Positions 1-9,965 of a stretch of DNA of 64,000 nucleotides are shown piece by piece. The position numbers and the translations under genes were made by a program. Under the pieces are notes generated by a model, which saw only the letters and a list, made by a program, of their open reading frames with translations, was not told the DNA's origin and made no database searches. The stretch's first letter is position 1; every line of letters starts with the position of its first letter. The DNA is from Neopestalotiopsis rosae (lineage: Eukaryota; Ascomycota; Sordariomycetes; Amphisphaeriales; Sporocadaceae), in NCBI GenBank assembly GCA_023078685.1, contig JALGAS010000002.1:5890001-5954000 (forward strand), given 5' to 3'.

Positions 1-448
1 CTTCACGTACAAAGATGAAGAAGGAGGAGAGGAGGAGAAAATAATTGAGATACTGGTAAAGCCTTGAAGTCATGGTAAATGGCAGACGGATTTCAAACAG
101 GGCAATTGGAATGCTGTCGGACCAATCTTGTTCAAAAGCTAGCAAGTGTAGACGAGCGCTTTCCCTGCGCTCACTTCTGGTAGTGGCTTCCAAACTTTCG
201 GCAGCGCTAAGTAGAGGACAGTGCCGGCTCTTGCCACTAAAAGGCACCCCACGCGACCGCCTTGAAGTGTTCGTGTTTTAGTGCTCGTTTTTTAGTGCAT
301 ACCCCTGGCGCTTAGTGTCTCGGGGCCGGAATATTTTATCAATACCGGCGCATTCCTCCCAAACCCGGCGTCTTCAGTACCTATCTAGGTTACGTGATGC
401 ATTCGAGTTCCTGCATGGATATGATTTCTTTCTCATTATAATCACAAA
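1..448. other. Intergenic, no gene seen
   Basis: No open frame here has a recognisable domain or plausible splice partners. The stretch upstream of 449 presumably holds the promoter and 5' leader of the zinc-cluster regulator. I see no tRNA-like or repeat structure. Confidence 0.5.
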
Positions 449-1694
449 ATGGTCAAAAGTCATTCCAAATCACGTCGAGGGTGTCGGCAGTGTAGACGAC
501 GAAAGGTCAAGGTGAGTATGCGTCTCAATTGAATGGTGACCGCTGCTAAATCCGTGCATCCAGTGTGATGAGACTCTCCCATGTTGCAATCGGTGTTTTC
601 GCCGTCAGGAACGATGCTCCTACATCGTCGAGTACGGCTACCAGACTGCGAATTGGCCAGTGTCGCAAGCAGCGAGCGCATCTTCCCCGCCACTCACTGT
701 TTCAACGCTAGACCCGTGGAAATACGCAATTGACGCGACCGAGTCAAATCTTTTTGACATGGATCTCGTTCATTCCTTTGTCACATCGACTCACACCACT
801 CTTTGGTCGCGGCCCGAAGGCCAACTCGTCTGGCGAGATTTTGTTTTCCGGGAAGCGCTTCAGCAGCCTTTTCTCATGAATGGCGTACTGGCCATTAGCG
901 CCATGCATAGGCTCTTCATAGGTCCAATAACGGCAACGTTGAGAGAAACCACCCTGGCAAAACAGGGAGCACTTTTGAGAGAACTGCTAGCCCTCCTTTC
1001 TTCCGAGAACGCCGAAAACTGCCAAGCCGCCTTTCCACTATCACTAATCGTCTCCTTTTGGGCATTTGCATCAAAGAACCTGCCGCCCGAATTTAATATT
1101 TTATCAGCAAACTCGAGCTCACGGCCTAATCGGGAAACACAACAGAACAAAAACATACCAACATCTTACTTGGATCAATTCCTGGATCTCATCAATTTAA
1201 TTCGACCAGTGGATGCGATAGTGCAAAAGCGTCGCCCGGTACTGCTTGAGGGCAAGTATCGTGAGCTCATGCGTGTGCCTGAACCGGAAGAAATCCCAGA
1301 ACTACCAATAGGCACGGCTGTTGCTCTTGGTCATCTAAAATCATACCTTGCACAACATGATGGCGATTTGGTGGATATGATCGATGCACCAACGTTTGGT
1401 ACTCTCACATACATATTCCGCCTGGCAACTTGTCCAGATTGGTCAGAGCTGATTGTTGGATGGGCCATACAATTACCGGCATCATTTGTGAGTCGTCTTC
1501 GGAATATGGATAATGCTGCATTAGTGTTGCTCGGTTATTGGGCAGTCTGCTTGAGGGCCTTGGACGACCGATGGTGGACTGCTGGATGGTCAAAAGCATT
1601 GCTGGGTGAGATCAACTCCGTTGTGAAAGGCGAGTGGTCACATTTGCTTGAATGGCCAAACTCATTTTTGGGGATTGAATGTGAGCCAAACTAA
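449..1694 (+). CDS. Zn(II)2Cys6 transcription factor
   Basis: Two exons, 449-511 and 564-1694, joined by a 52 bp GT-AG intron, give 397 residues. The intron falls inside the zinc cluster: CRQC and RRRKVK come from exon 1, CDE, CCNRC and RC from exon 2, giving six cysteines between about residues 12 and 37. This is the fungal Zn2Cys6 DNA-binding fold. The remainder resembles the C-terminal domain of short (about 400 residue) regulators such as the sterol-uptake-regulator (Upc2-like) subgroup; that sub-assignment is inference. It is nuclear by family. It lies next to RTA1, mpaB-like oxygenase and terpene synthase genes, so it could be a pathway regulator for them, but nothing in the sequence proves this. 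The start is the only ATG that leaves the zinc cluster complete. Confidence 0.9.
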
Positions 1695-1896
1695 GCAGAA
1701 ATGTCTATATATCTATGATTGTACAACAAAAGGGACTTCTTCACGAAGAAAGTGTCACGGAGGGTCGTGATCTTGGAATATCTAATCTAATGCCGACATG
1801 GAGGTTGGATTGTTATTTGCAATCTGTTGCTCACCACTGCTAAATGCACCACCAAGGAAGAAAAAAAAAGAGTTCTATGTGGAGGATATTTGTGGC

Positions 1897-2904
1897 TCAT
1901 TGTAGCTGTATGTGTTCCTCCTTGATGAACTCCTCCTTGGACTTCATAACGGGATAGAAAAAGGCCGGGTGAAATGCTGTGAGCGCGACCGAGGCTAGTG
2001 CAATCATACTGCGATTCCATTAGCCATGTTCTATGCACAACATCAATGTCTCTCACTTACAGTCCATCCAAGATCAGAAACTCCTTTTCATTCCTCATCA
2101 TCGCGTTGCCCCATCCTCCAGCCATTTCAGGAAGTCTATACTCTAGTTAGCCTCGTCCATTGCATACTAGATATTAGCCTGTGCCGTAACATACCTGTAG
2201 ATGGACCGTATCAATATGGTAATGTAAGCAAAAGCAACGACGAGCTGGAATATGTGTGCTTCCTTATTGACCTTGTGATTTGTTACGTCCTCTCCGATAT
2301 TGTTTCGGTTGTTTCGATGACGGACAAGTCTGATGATGTAGTCGACGGAAAGAAAGCCGCAAATGGTCATGGTCGCTACCTGGAAGGCTATGCCGGCGAT
2401 CATGATGTTGTTTCCAGTATTCAACAGGTCTGGATTCGTTTTACCTGCCGAACCTGCCACTCCACCACCGGCAGCCTGCAGCAAGATCGATCCGGCGTCG
2501 CAGCACACAAAGATCCATGGGTACTGCGCGGGCTTGATGCGAGAGTATTGCGGCCCGTTGTGGCGGACAAAGTGCTTCAAGGTCAAGTACACGCCTGCTG
2601 CAGTGAACGAGGGATCGATGATGAGACACACAATCTGCATCTGGAAGCCGGACATGTCCCAGGCATTATTGTGCATCTTGAGTCGGCCAATGTATCCGAC
2701 GCATTCCAGCAGACTGCCACCGGCGATGGCGGCAGAGTATCCGTAAATCTTTGACCAAAAGCCAATGGCCAATTGGAAGATCAACACCATGCCGAACACG
2801 ACGCAGAGTGCGGCGTTTGCGCCAAGATTTGGTGCATAGCCGTAGGTCGTCGCCTCGACCGGACAAAGGGGCGTCACCGTGGTGCAATTCGCAAAAGTCG
2901 ACAT
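1897..2904 (-). CDS. RTA1-family seven-span membrane protein
   Basis: Exons, read on the minus strand, are 2195-2904, 2061-2135 and 1897-2008; the 59 and 52 bp introns have consensus ends. The product is 298 residues with about seven hydrophobic spans. It carries RTA1 hallmarks: YGYAPN near the N terminus, a YIGR loop, and an AGGWGN motif followed by LDGLMI near the C terminus, which only appears once the introns are removed. The family (Rta1, Rsb1, Pug1) is linked to lipid translocation and resistance to toxic lipophiles such as 7-aminocholesterol. The start at 2904 is chosen because it begins directly before the conserved N terminus. A role in exporting or tolerating a local terpenoid is possible but inferred only from position. 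Confidence 0.88.
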
Positions 2905-3400
2905 GGTTTCTCTAGGGCTTATAATAAAGGAGGATAAGAAATGATCTTTGCTTTGAAGAGGAAAGAGTTGCGAGGGCACATGATTTCTGCAAACCCAATG
3001 GTCTTGATAGACGCCTTAAATCCCAAGAAACCACAATCTGGCTAGGGAAGTACACCACTGGGAAAGCGAGGGCTCTAGCTTGAAACGGCAAGGTGTGCGA
3101 ACATGGTGCTTTTGGGTCCACTTGGCTACGGAATTCCGCCTAGCAAAAAACTGAACCGAGACAGTTCCAGCGCAATTTTCCTCGTCGCCCAAATTGATCG
3201 ATGCGCACCTACCTGTACTAGTTCGGGCAGAGCGCAAAGTCCGGCATCTGTATAGCAATGGACTGATCTTTTTATTCATGAAATCTGGGCCAAGTACGGA
3301 TGTTTATTATCGTATAGGCTGTGCCCTTCGCATTAGAATCAAAGCTAAGCTAAAGCATTAGTCGCTAATTTTGACGTCTAATAGCATCCATTATCCTCAT
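2905..3400. other. Intergenic, no gene seen
   Basis: About 500 bp between the RTA1-like start and the 3' end of the mpaB-like gene. The open frames present are short and without domain signals. It probably contains the RTA1 promoter and the oxygenase terminator. Confidence 0.45.
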
Positions 3401-4995
3401 TTAGGAAACCGAGAAGACCGAGAACGCTGACCGTATGCTCCCCACACCCATTGGCCACAAAACATATGTCAAGCCCATTAGCGTTCCACTGAAGAGTAAT
3501 ACGCCCATCAAGAAGATTGAAAAGTAGAATGCCTCCACCGGCCGCGAAAAGAGACTGCGGGCAACAAGTTTCCGCTCGTTGGATTCTTTACCCGTCTCAG
3601 TCCCTTCCTGGGGCACATACTTGAAATGAAACTTGGAAGCCCCTTTCAAGCCGCTTTGGATCACCGCCGAGTGGAGCAAGTCTCTCCATTTCTGTTTTTT
3701 CGCAAGCGAATGTTAGTATAAAGAGCGAAATAAAACACTCTCGGTCTCGGTGGACACTTACCGAGATCATCCACCGGTCGAGCGCCGGGCTCAGGCGTTG
3801 CACGACGGCCAGCGTCGCCACCAGCCAGCAGTGGCCCTTGAAGCAGGCATAGGCCGTCCAGCCCGGGCGGTTCAGCTCGAGCTGGTCGCACATTTCGTCG
3901 CCGTTGAGAACGCGGCTGCCGGCTTCGATGAAGCCCCGTGAGACGTTGAAGGGCGGCAGGTCCTCTAGGCACTTGATAAAGTTGAAGCACACCACGCGGC
4001 TTGTGTCGGTAATTTCGAGCTCGTGTACCAGCATCGACTCCATGACGGCCTTTGCGCGCGGGACCGACTCGAAGTACTCGTTGGGCGTGGCTAGCAGATA
4101 GGCCAGGTAGCGAAAGAGGGCAATATAGTCTGCTTTTTCCTGGTCTGTTGGATAGACGCCCATACGCGGGAGTTGCAGCCACATGTGATTGCAGCAGAAA
4201 GTTGCAATCGAGTGTATGCTGTCGAGTGTGTTGACCGGCACGCCGTGCTTCTCGACGTTGAAATACTTGGGTCTGCTCTCGGCCAGTTTGAGAATTCGCT
4301 GCCTCACCGAGGCATGCAAAAGTCGGACACGGATGGTGCTGACGTGCCCCGAGCCTCCCGGTTTGACAGCCGACAAGCTTTCTGTGACTTGCACTGCACA
4401 TACGGAGTCAGCAAGGAACGGGGTCATAATCTCATTGACAGGACTGCTTACAAAGCCATTGAAACGTCTCGAGTAGGCGATGCAGGAGAACGCGAGTAGA
4501 GAAGCCACCAGTGCGCACAAGAACCTCGACAACACCAGACTGTCAGGCATTAAATCAGCTTTGGTCATGAGACATTGTGGGTGATTTGCATTTTGAGCTC
4601 ACCGCAGCACTATTCTCGCCTACAAACCCTTGCAAGGCAAAGCCCATCAAATTGGCTGCTGCATAGCGGTAAAAGAATCGCTGTCCGCGTTCCAATTGTG
4701 CCCAGTCAACCCACTCAGGGACCGTGTTCACCTGTTCCCAAAACCTGCGCAGCTCGTCGCAGCTATCGTGATTCTCTGCCAGTAATTGGTAGAGATCTGG
4801 GCGTTTCCTCGGGTCATCGGTGAAGCCTTTTGCCTTCGCGATTTCTTGGAGCTTTGCGAGTGCGCTCGCACCCAAGGTGTCATATTCGTATCGAAGCGGA
4901 TCGGTCTCTGATCTTGGCAGATGTAGACTTGTCCATTCGAAACTGTATGACCCTGAGTGTAGGGTCGAACCAATGGTCTCTTCAACTTTGGCCAT
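3401..4995 (-). CDS. mpaB-like (DUF2236) ER-bound oxygenase
   Basis: Four exons (4603-4995, 4452-4539, 3762-4393, 3401-3691) give 467 residues. Reading across the introns restores family segments: FVGENSAA, then a VVEVLVRTGGFSTRV segment, then KPGGSGHVSTIRVRLLHA and an NHMWLQLPRMG segment. These mark the DUF2236/latex-clearing-like oxygenase fold, with candidate haem-contact residues in the R-x-R-x-LHAxVR region. The last exon adds one strong membrane span (FYFSIFLMGVLLFSGTL), which fits an ER-anchored member such as MpaB', the enzyme that cleaves the farnesyl side chain in mycophenolic acid synthesis. The substrate here is unknown. The start at 4995 is the first ATG of the conserved reading; an upstream exon cannot be excluded. 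A terpene synthase 1.25 kb away makes a terpenoid substrate attractive. Confidence 0.82.
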
Positions 4996-6249
4996 ATCTG
5001 CTGCCTCTCTCAGTGTCTTGAGAAAAGGGAAGGGATTGATATATTCGACAACGATAAAAGCCGATAGGAATACACTGACTTGTCCTGACACTGGAAGATT
5101 TTCGCTCGCCAAGAATATCACAGTCTTGGCTTGGTCAGCAATAAGAGTTAGCGGCGATGCAGCAAGACTGCAGTCAGATTCCCTCAATCCTATTAATAGT
5201 GCGGGGCGCGTAGGCGATTGGTGAAGATTCGACGAGATACGACATCTGTATCTGCACTAAGAGGAGATGTAAATAGTTTCTCGCTTGACAGGAGGGCGGA
5301 GCGGTCCGCATCCATAAAGATGAACTTTAACATGAGACCCACCAATCACATGGCGCCAGGTTACACATCCCTGTGGACCAATCACTGCGCCATGGAGCCA
5401 AAGCTTCGCGTAGTATGACTGTCTGTCTGCAGTGTGTTTCTCTTTTAGCGCTGCTCTCCATGGGACCCAATAGCAGAGATCCAATGTCATTATCACATGG
5501 CAATGAATACTTCATCATTTCCGCATCTGGTTGAACTGCATGGTAGTACAACAAACTGGACCAATCGCTACGCTTCGTTACGCAAACGAGATCTAATCAG
5601 ATAACCGAGCTGAGACATCTATCGGCCGTTGCGAAGAATTTTCATCGGTGCTTGCACATCATAGCCTATGCAAGACCGAAATCAATCATGAATGTCGTCA
5701 GCTTATTAGGTCAGTATCGAATATCGCGCTCGCCGTACCGGATAGCCATGCTACCGACCACCATTGAATATGTTGTGCAACACATATGGGCGCCACTGAC
5801 GGTCTATAGGGAGAAATGGAAAGACCCCAAATGCATGAATGCGGCACATGGGCATTGAAGGAGGGAGGAGGGAAAGATCACCGACAGCCACGCGTTATCA
5901 CTGCCCATGAACCATGTGGGCCACTCAGTGGAGGTGATCGTTCAGCCGCATGGCGATCGACCCACCACTCCACCAGACACGGCGGCTGAGCAAAAAGTAC
6001 CATAAGGTAGGAATGGGAAAAGGCTTTGTCAAGGTCTTCAAGTATATGAAATTTACTAATAGACTCACCAATGACGTGAGCGAATTTTTTTTCCCTGTTG
6101 TGGTGTGATGTAGTAATCATACAAAAGGTAAGAGCTCGATCCCTTGACCAAATTGTCTGTAAGCACGCTGTGATAGCTCTCATTGTTCTTGGTGCTACAC
6201 CTTCATTGTTCATCAACTGCATTCCATATCGACAGTCGGACCCGACGTG
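4996..6249. other. Shared divergent promoter, no gene seen
   Basis: This 1.25 kb stretch separates the divergently transcribed mpaB-like oxygenase (minus) and terpene synthase (plus). No frame inside carries a domain. It may serve as a shared promoter. Confidence 0.45.
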
Positions 6250-7901
6250 ATGAGTTCGAAGACATGCCAGCCCTGGAGCCTAGACGAGGCGAAAGTCGTC
6301 GTCAGAATCCCCAATCTGTTTGTCGGTTTCCTTGCAGAGGAACCGAAAGTTAATCCGTTCTATGATTCCGTCAAACTGCATTCGGAAGCATGGATCAATA
6401 AGTACGTGTAGTCCATTTGTTTTGAATGATACCTGAATCTCATGATTGTCAGGTTTTGCGATTTCGATCGGAAGATGGCTTTGACCATAAACAAATGTGA
6501 CTTTTCATATTTCATGGCCGTCACAGCGCCTGAGGCAAATGCAACTATGTTCAGGACCCTTTGCGATTGGGGAAATTGGGTGAGTTTCTTTTACTACTTT
6601 CATAACTAGTACAATCACTAAAATTATTCAGGTTTTCCCATATGACGACAGTCGGTATTTTTCAAAAGAAAACGTTAATGCGCGTCTGACTTTAAACAGT
6701 GTTTGATAATGGCGTACTTCGTAATGATCCAATAAGTGCCAGAAAAGTTATGGATGATCTCATGAGACCACTATTGCAAGGTGGACTGTCCGGAGGATCT
6801 TTGGAGGAAAGAACATCAATTCTGAAAGTGCACGACCATGTGTGGTGCAATATCCAGTCGGTGAGTATGTACTCCATAGCGAAATACCAGAGGCTAATAT
6901 TCTGAAGTTTTCATCCATCGGTGCGTATCTCGCCATTCTAACCCACGGGTAAGAGTCTGATCTTTATGGGCAGGGACACAACGGCGGTTTGCGGAATGCA
7001 TGGCCGACTACTGCACGGGCGCACTCATGCAGGTCGAGGACTCATGCAATCGCAACGTCTTGACTCCGGAAGACATGCTAGCAAGGAGACAGCTGTCGGC
7101 CGGAGTCAGTCCCATTTACCCGCTTGTTGAATATGCTTGCGAGCTTCGTCTTCCGGATCACATTTTCGACCATCGCATCATCAAAGAATTGGAACAACTT
7201 GTGACGGATTTTGTACTAATGTGGGTAAGCCGCTTCCTTCGTCCGAGAAAGCCGAATTACTGACCTAGTGGATTAGAATCAATGATATGCTTTCATACAT
7301 GAAGGAAGAGGTAGATACCACATATAATTAGCATGGCTCCATCTAATTCGTGTCAATAGGCTGAGCTCGTACCCCACAATCTTGTCGCTGTGGCACGAAT
7401 GAACGGTTTAGGTCCTCAGGAGGCATTCGACTACATTGGCCAAATGCTTGACAGCAGGCACAGCCAGTGGGAACAGGCTATTAAGAGCGTGCCAAGCTGG
7501 GGCCACGAGATTGACTGTCAGGTCTTGAAGTACATCCAAGGCATCTCAAACGTTGCAAAGGCAAATCTATACTGGAGGTGCGACAATAATTACCATGCTG
7601 ATCTTTGAAATTCCAATCATGACTGATATATTGTATCTACAGTTTTAAGTCCCAGAGATACTTGGGCAGCAAAGGTCCAGAGATTCGCCAGACGCGATTG
7701 GTGGAGGTCTTACGGGAGCCAAGCTTCTTACAAAACGTCTCTGATGTAGAGGCATCGCCGGGTAATACATCGAAAAATCTGTCACTTCCACAGGAGTCAC
7801 GCAGAATTGGAAAAGCATTGTTGAATGGCGCATTCACGATCTCGCTCGTCATGTTTTTATTCCATGTGGCAACCACCATCGGCTGGGAAAGGCGGCTGTA
7901 A
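6250..7901 (+). CDS. Class I terpene synthase (sesquiterpene-cyclase type)
   Basis: Nine exons: 6250-6401, 6453-6579, 6632-6650, 6700-6860, 6908-6920, 6974-7224, 7269-7310, 7360-7577 and 7643-7901; together 413 residues in phase. Catalytic motifs are intact: DDMFD at residues 98-102 (Asp-rich metal site), the NSE triad N246/S250/E254 in NDMLSYMKE, and the late RY pair R333-Y334. The family ionises prenyl diphosphate (normally farnesyl) and cyclises the cation; overall look and length fit fungal sesquiterpene cyclases of the BOT2/Cop type. The product cannot be predicted. Oddities are two microexons of 19 and 13 nt; the first carries the two leading aspartates of DDMFD, with a weak GTCGGT donor behind it. 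Neighbouring genes suggest a small terpenoid cluster. Confidence 0.9.
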
Positions 7902-8313
7902 AATTTAGAGAAGGGAAATTGGACTTGGAGAAGATCATGTGATGGACAAAAGATTGTATTATTGAGAGAACTGCGGGACGCCTGCCCGCAAGTACTGCTA
8001 AAGTGCATTTGACTTGGCATAGTTCGGAGTCCCCACTCCAAGCATACCCTATACAGTGGTTGACTGGCATGCATCGACTTAAAACAGACTGTGTTATGTT
8101 TATATGGTTTACAAGCAATAAATAACATCATGTGTGCATCGGTTCTCGTATCTGGAATAACGACTTACCGCCTTCCCGAATGGGTGGTGGGATTACCACT
8201 GACAATATTAGGCAGCCTGACGCCTTGAAGAGCAAACATTGGACTGATCCCCAACGGACAACCGCTTGATTTCAATCAATACAGTTTCGGCCAGTCAGAA
8301 CAGAGGGATCATA
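7902..8313. other. Intergenic, no gene seen
   Basis: About 400 bp between the terpene synthase stop and the F-box start. Only short frames are present, and nothing recognisable. Confidence 0.45.
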
Positions 8314-9747
8314 ATGACTGCTGATTTCGAGAAACTTCCTATCGAACTTGTGGACAGCATCGTCAAGCATTTAGACGTCGCAGATGTCGGTAGTCTCCGT
8401 CTTACGAGCCGTAGGCTCCATCTCAAGGCAGCCCAGAGCAATTTCCGCTCCCTGTTCCATTCTATGCGTATCAAGATTATGAGCCCTGAACTTGAAATTC
8501 TGGGATCTCTCACGCGAGAGGGCTCCCTTGGCCGCGAAGTTCGTCACTTGACACTCGTTGGGATTGTTAAAAGCACCAGAATAAAGAGGCTCGGCTCAAC
8601 TCTAGAGGCACGCCAGGGAGTTGACGATACTCGACAAAGAAGGAAGAGTCAGGAGCAACAGCATCACTCTGGGTCGCCACTGCCATCTAAGTTGATCGAA
8701 CACTACTTGACCGACGCATTCAAGAATATTGCGGCAAATTCTGTGAATGGGAAGCTGCATTCCCTCTCTCTCGAAGTTGCTGAATATAATGAGGGAGCGA
8801 ATCACGAAGTTCCTCCAATATACGGAGGAAGCGTGTCACTCATTTGGCGAAGTGCAGCCGATACGTGTCGCTCCGCGTTCCTGGCGCTACAGGAGAGCCG
8901 ACTCCAAGTCGATGATTTGAACATTTTCAACGGGCCTAATCTTCATCGGTGCAGCATTTCAAGCCATGAGCTCAAAAGCATCAACTTCTCTACTGATAGG
9001 CTTGCCTGCACGTTGAAGTCGATTAATTCGTTGTCGATAAGTTTCTCCGACAGGATTATCCCCGCAACCGTTGGCAGTCACGGCGAGAGGGACAACGAGG
9101 GTGACTTAAATGATTCGGATAACGATGAGGGAGAAAATATCGAGGGTATGGTGGGAAATTCTGGCGATAAGAACAAGTTAGGGGGATTAGCAAGCCTCAT
9201 TCACTCCTGCAAGAACCTCAAAAGCCTTTGCTTGCATCAGTATGGAGTGAACCCTAGCCGTCGCCATTCTAGCATCGCCATTGCGAGCGAACGAACCTTT
9301 CATCGTAGCATCACGACGTTGAACACGTTGCCGCCTATGAAAGACTGTACGCTCAACGGCGTCTTCCTCCGTGAGAGCGATCTACTGGCATTTCTTGAGA
9401 TGACCTCCACTTCTCTTCAGACACTTTCCATGGATACGGTAACAATGGTGTTCGGCTCCTATACAAGAGTGTTTTTCTACATTACTAGCAGTGTCCCGAA
9501 CTTGAACTACCTCTATCTAGATGAGCTGAGGTGTAGTGACGCACTCATGCACTTTACTGGGATCGGAGAGCCGAAATTCGTCACTTACACAAATGCCCAT
9601 GGAGCCAATACATTGAAAAGAGAGGGCAGAGAGGAGGCGCAGCAGCCGATCCCACACCATTTACAGCCACTCGACCATCAGCCTTATGCGTGTGCCGCTT
9701 TTCTCATGTGGGCGAAAGCTCAACGGCAAAAGTACGGTCCTCCATAG
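8314..9747 (+). CDS. F-box protein
   Basis: Single-exon gene of 477 residues from the ATG at 8314; an ATG 48 bp upstream is also in frame but precedes the F-box with no conserved sequence. The N terminus (FEKLPIELVDSIVKHLDVAD, then LRLTSRRL) is a clear F-box, which docks substrates to Skp1-Cul1 ubiquitin ligases. The rest has irregular Leu-rich stretches and an acidic low-complexity insert (Asp/Glu/Asn-rich, about nt 9090-9150), as in many fungal F-box proteins with degenerate leucine-rich repeats. Targets are unknown. Confidence 0.8.
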   Translation: MTADFEKLPIELVDSIVKHLDVADVGSLRLTSRRLHLKAAQSNFRSLFHSMRIKIMSPELEILGSLTREGSLGREVRHLTLVGIVKSTRIKRLGSTLEARQGVDDTRQRRKSQEQQHHSGSPLPSKLIEHYLTDAFKNIAANSVNGKLHSLSLEVAEYNEGANHEVPPIYGGSVSLIWRSAADTCRSAFLALQESRLQVDDLNIFNGPNLHRCSISSHELKSINFSTDRLACTLKSINSLSISFSDRIIPATVGSHGERDNEGDLNDSDNDEGENIEGMVGNSGDKNKLGGLASLIHSCKNLKSLCLHQYGVNPSRRHSSIAIASERTFHRSITTLNTLPPMKDCTLNGVFLRESDLLAFLEMTSTSLQTLSMDTVTMVFGSYTRVFFYITSSVPNLNYLYLDELRCSDALMHFTGIGEPKFVTYTNAHGANTLKREGREEAQQPIPHHLQPLDHQPYACAAFLMWAKAQRQKYGPP

Positions 9748-9965
9748 AGAAGGTGGCAGTGGTGAGTCGCTAGCACACTGTACACGAGCAATTTATTGCT
9801 TAAATAGTAGGACAAATCCACCAGTGGGAAAGGTGCCCCAGTCAATTTTGTATTCTTTGAAGTTGTAACAATGCCTTCATGGCTTTGATTTGTGATATGG
9901 AATTGACGCACAAGTCTTATATACCTCAAGAGATCTGACTGCGCTTTCCGGTTACAGAAATTCGA

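Noticed and set aside
2026..2754. A 242-codon plus-strand frame over the RTA1-like gene
   Set aside because: It is the antisense shadow of the RTA1 exons, with no domain and no codon logic of its own.
3661..4401. A 246-codon frame overlapping the mpaB-like gene
   Set aside because: Same strand but wrong frame; Arg/Pro/His-rich composition typical of a shadow in GC-rich coding DNA.
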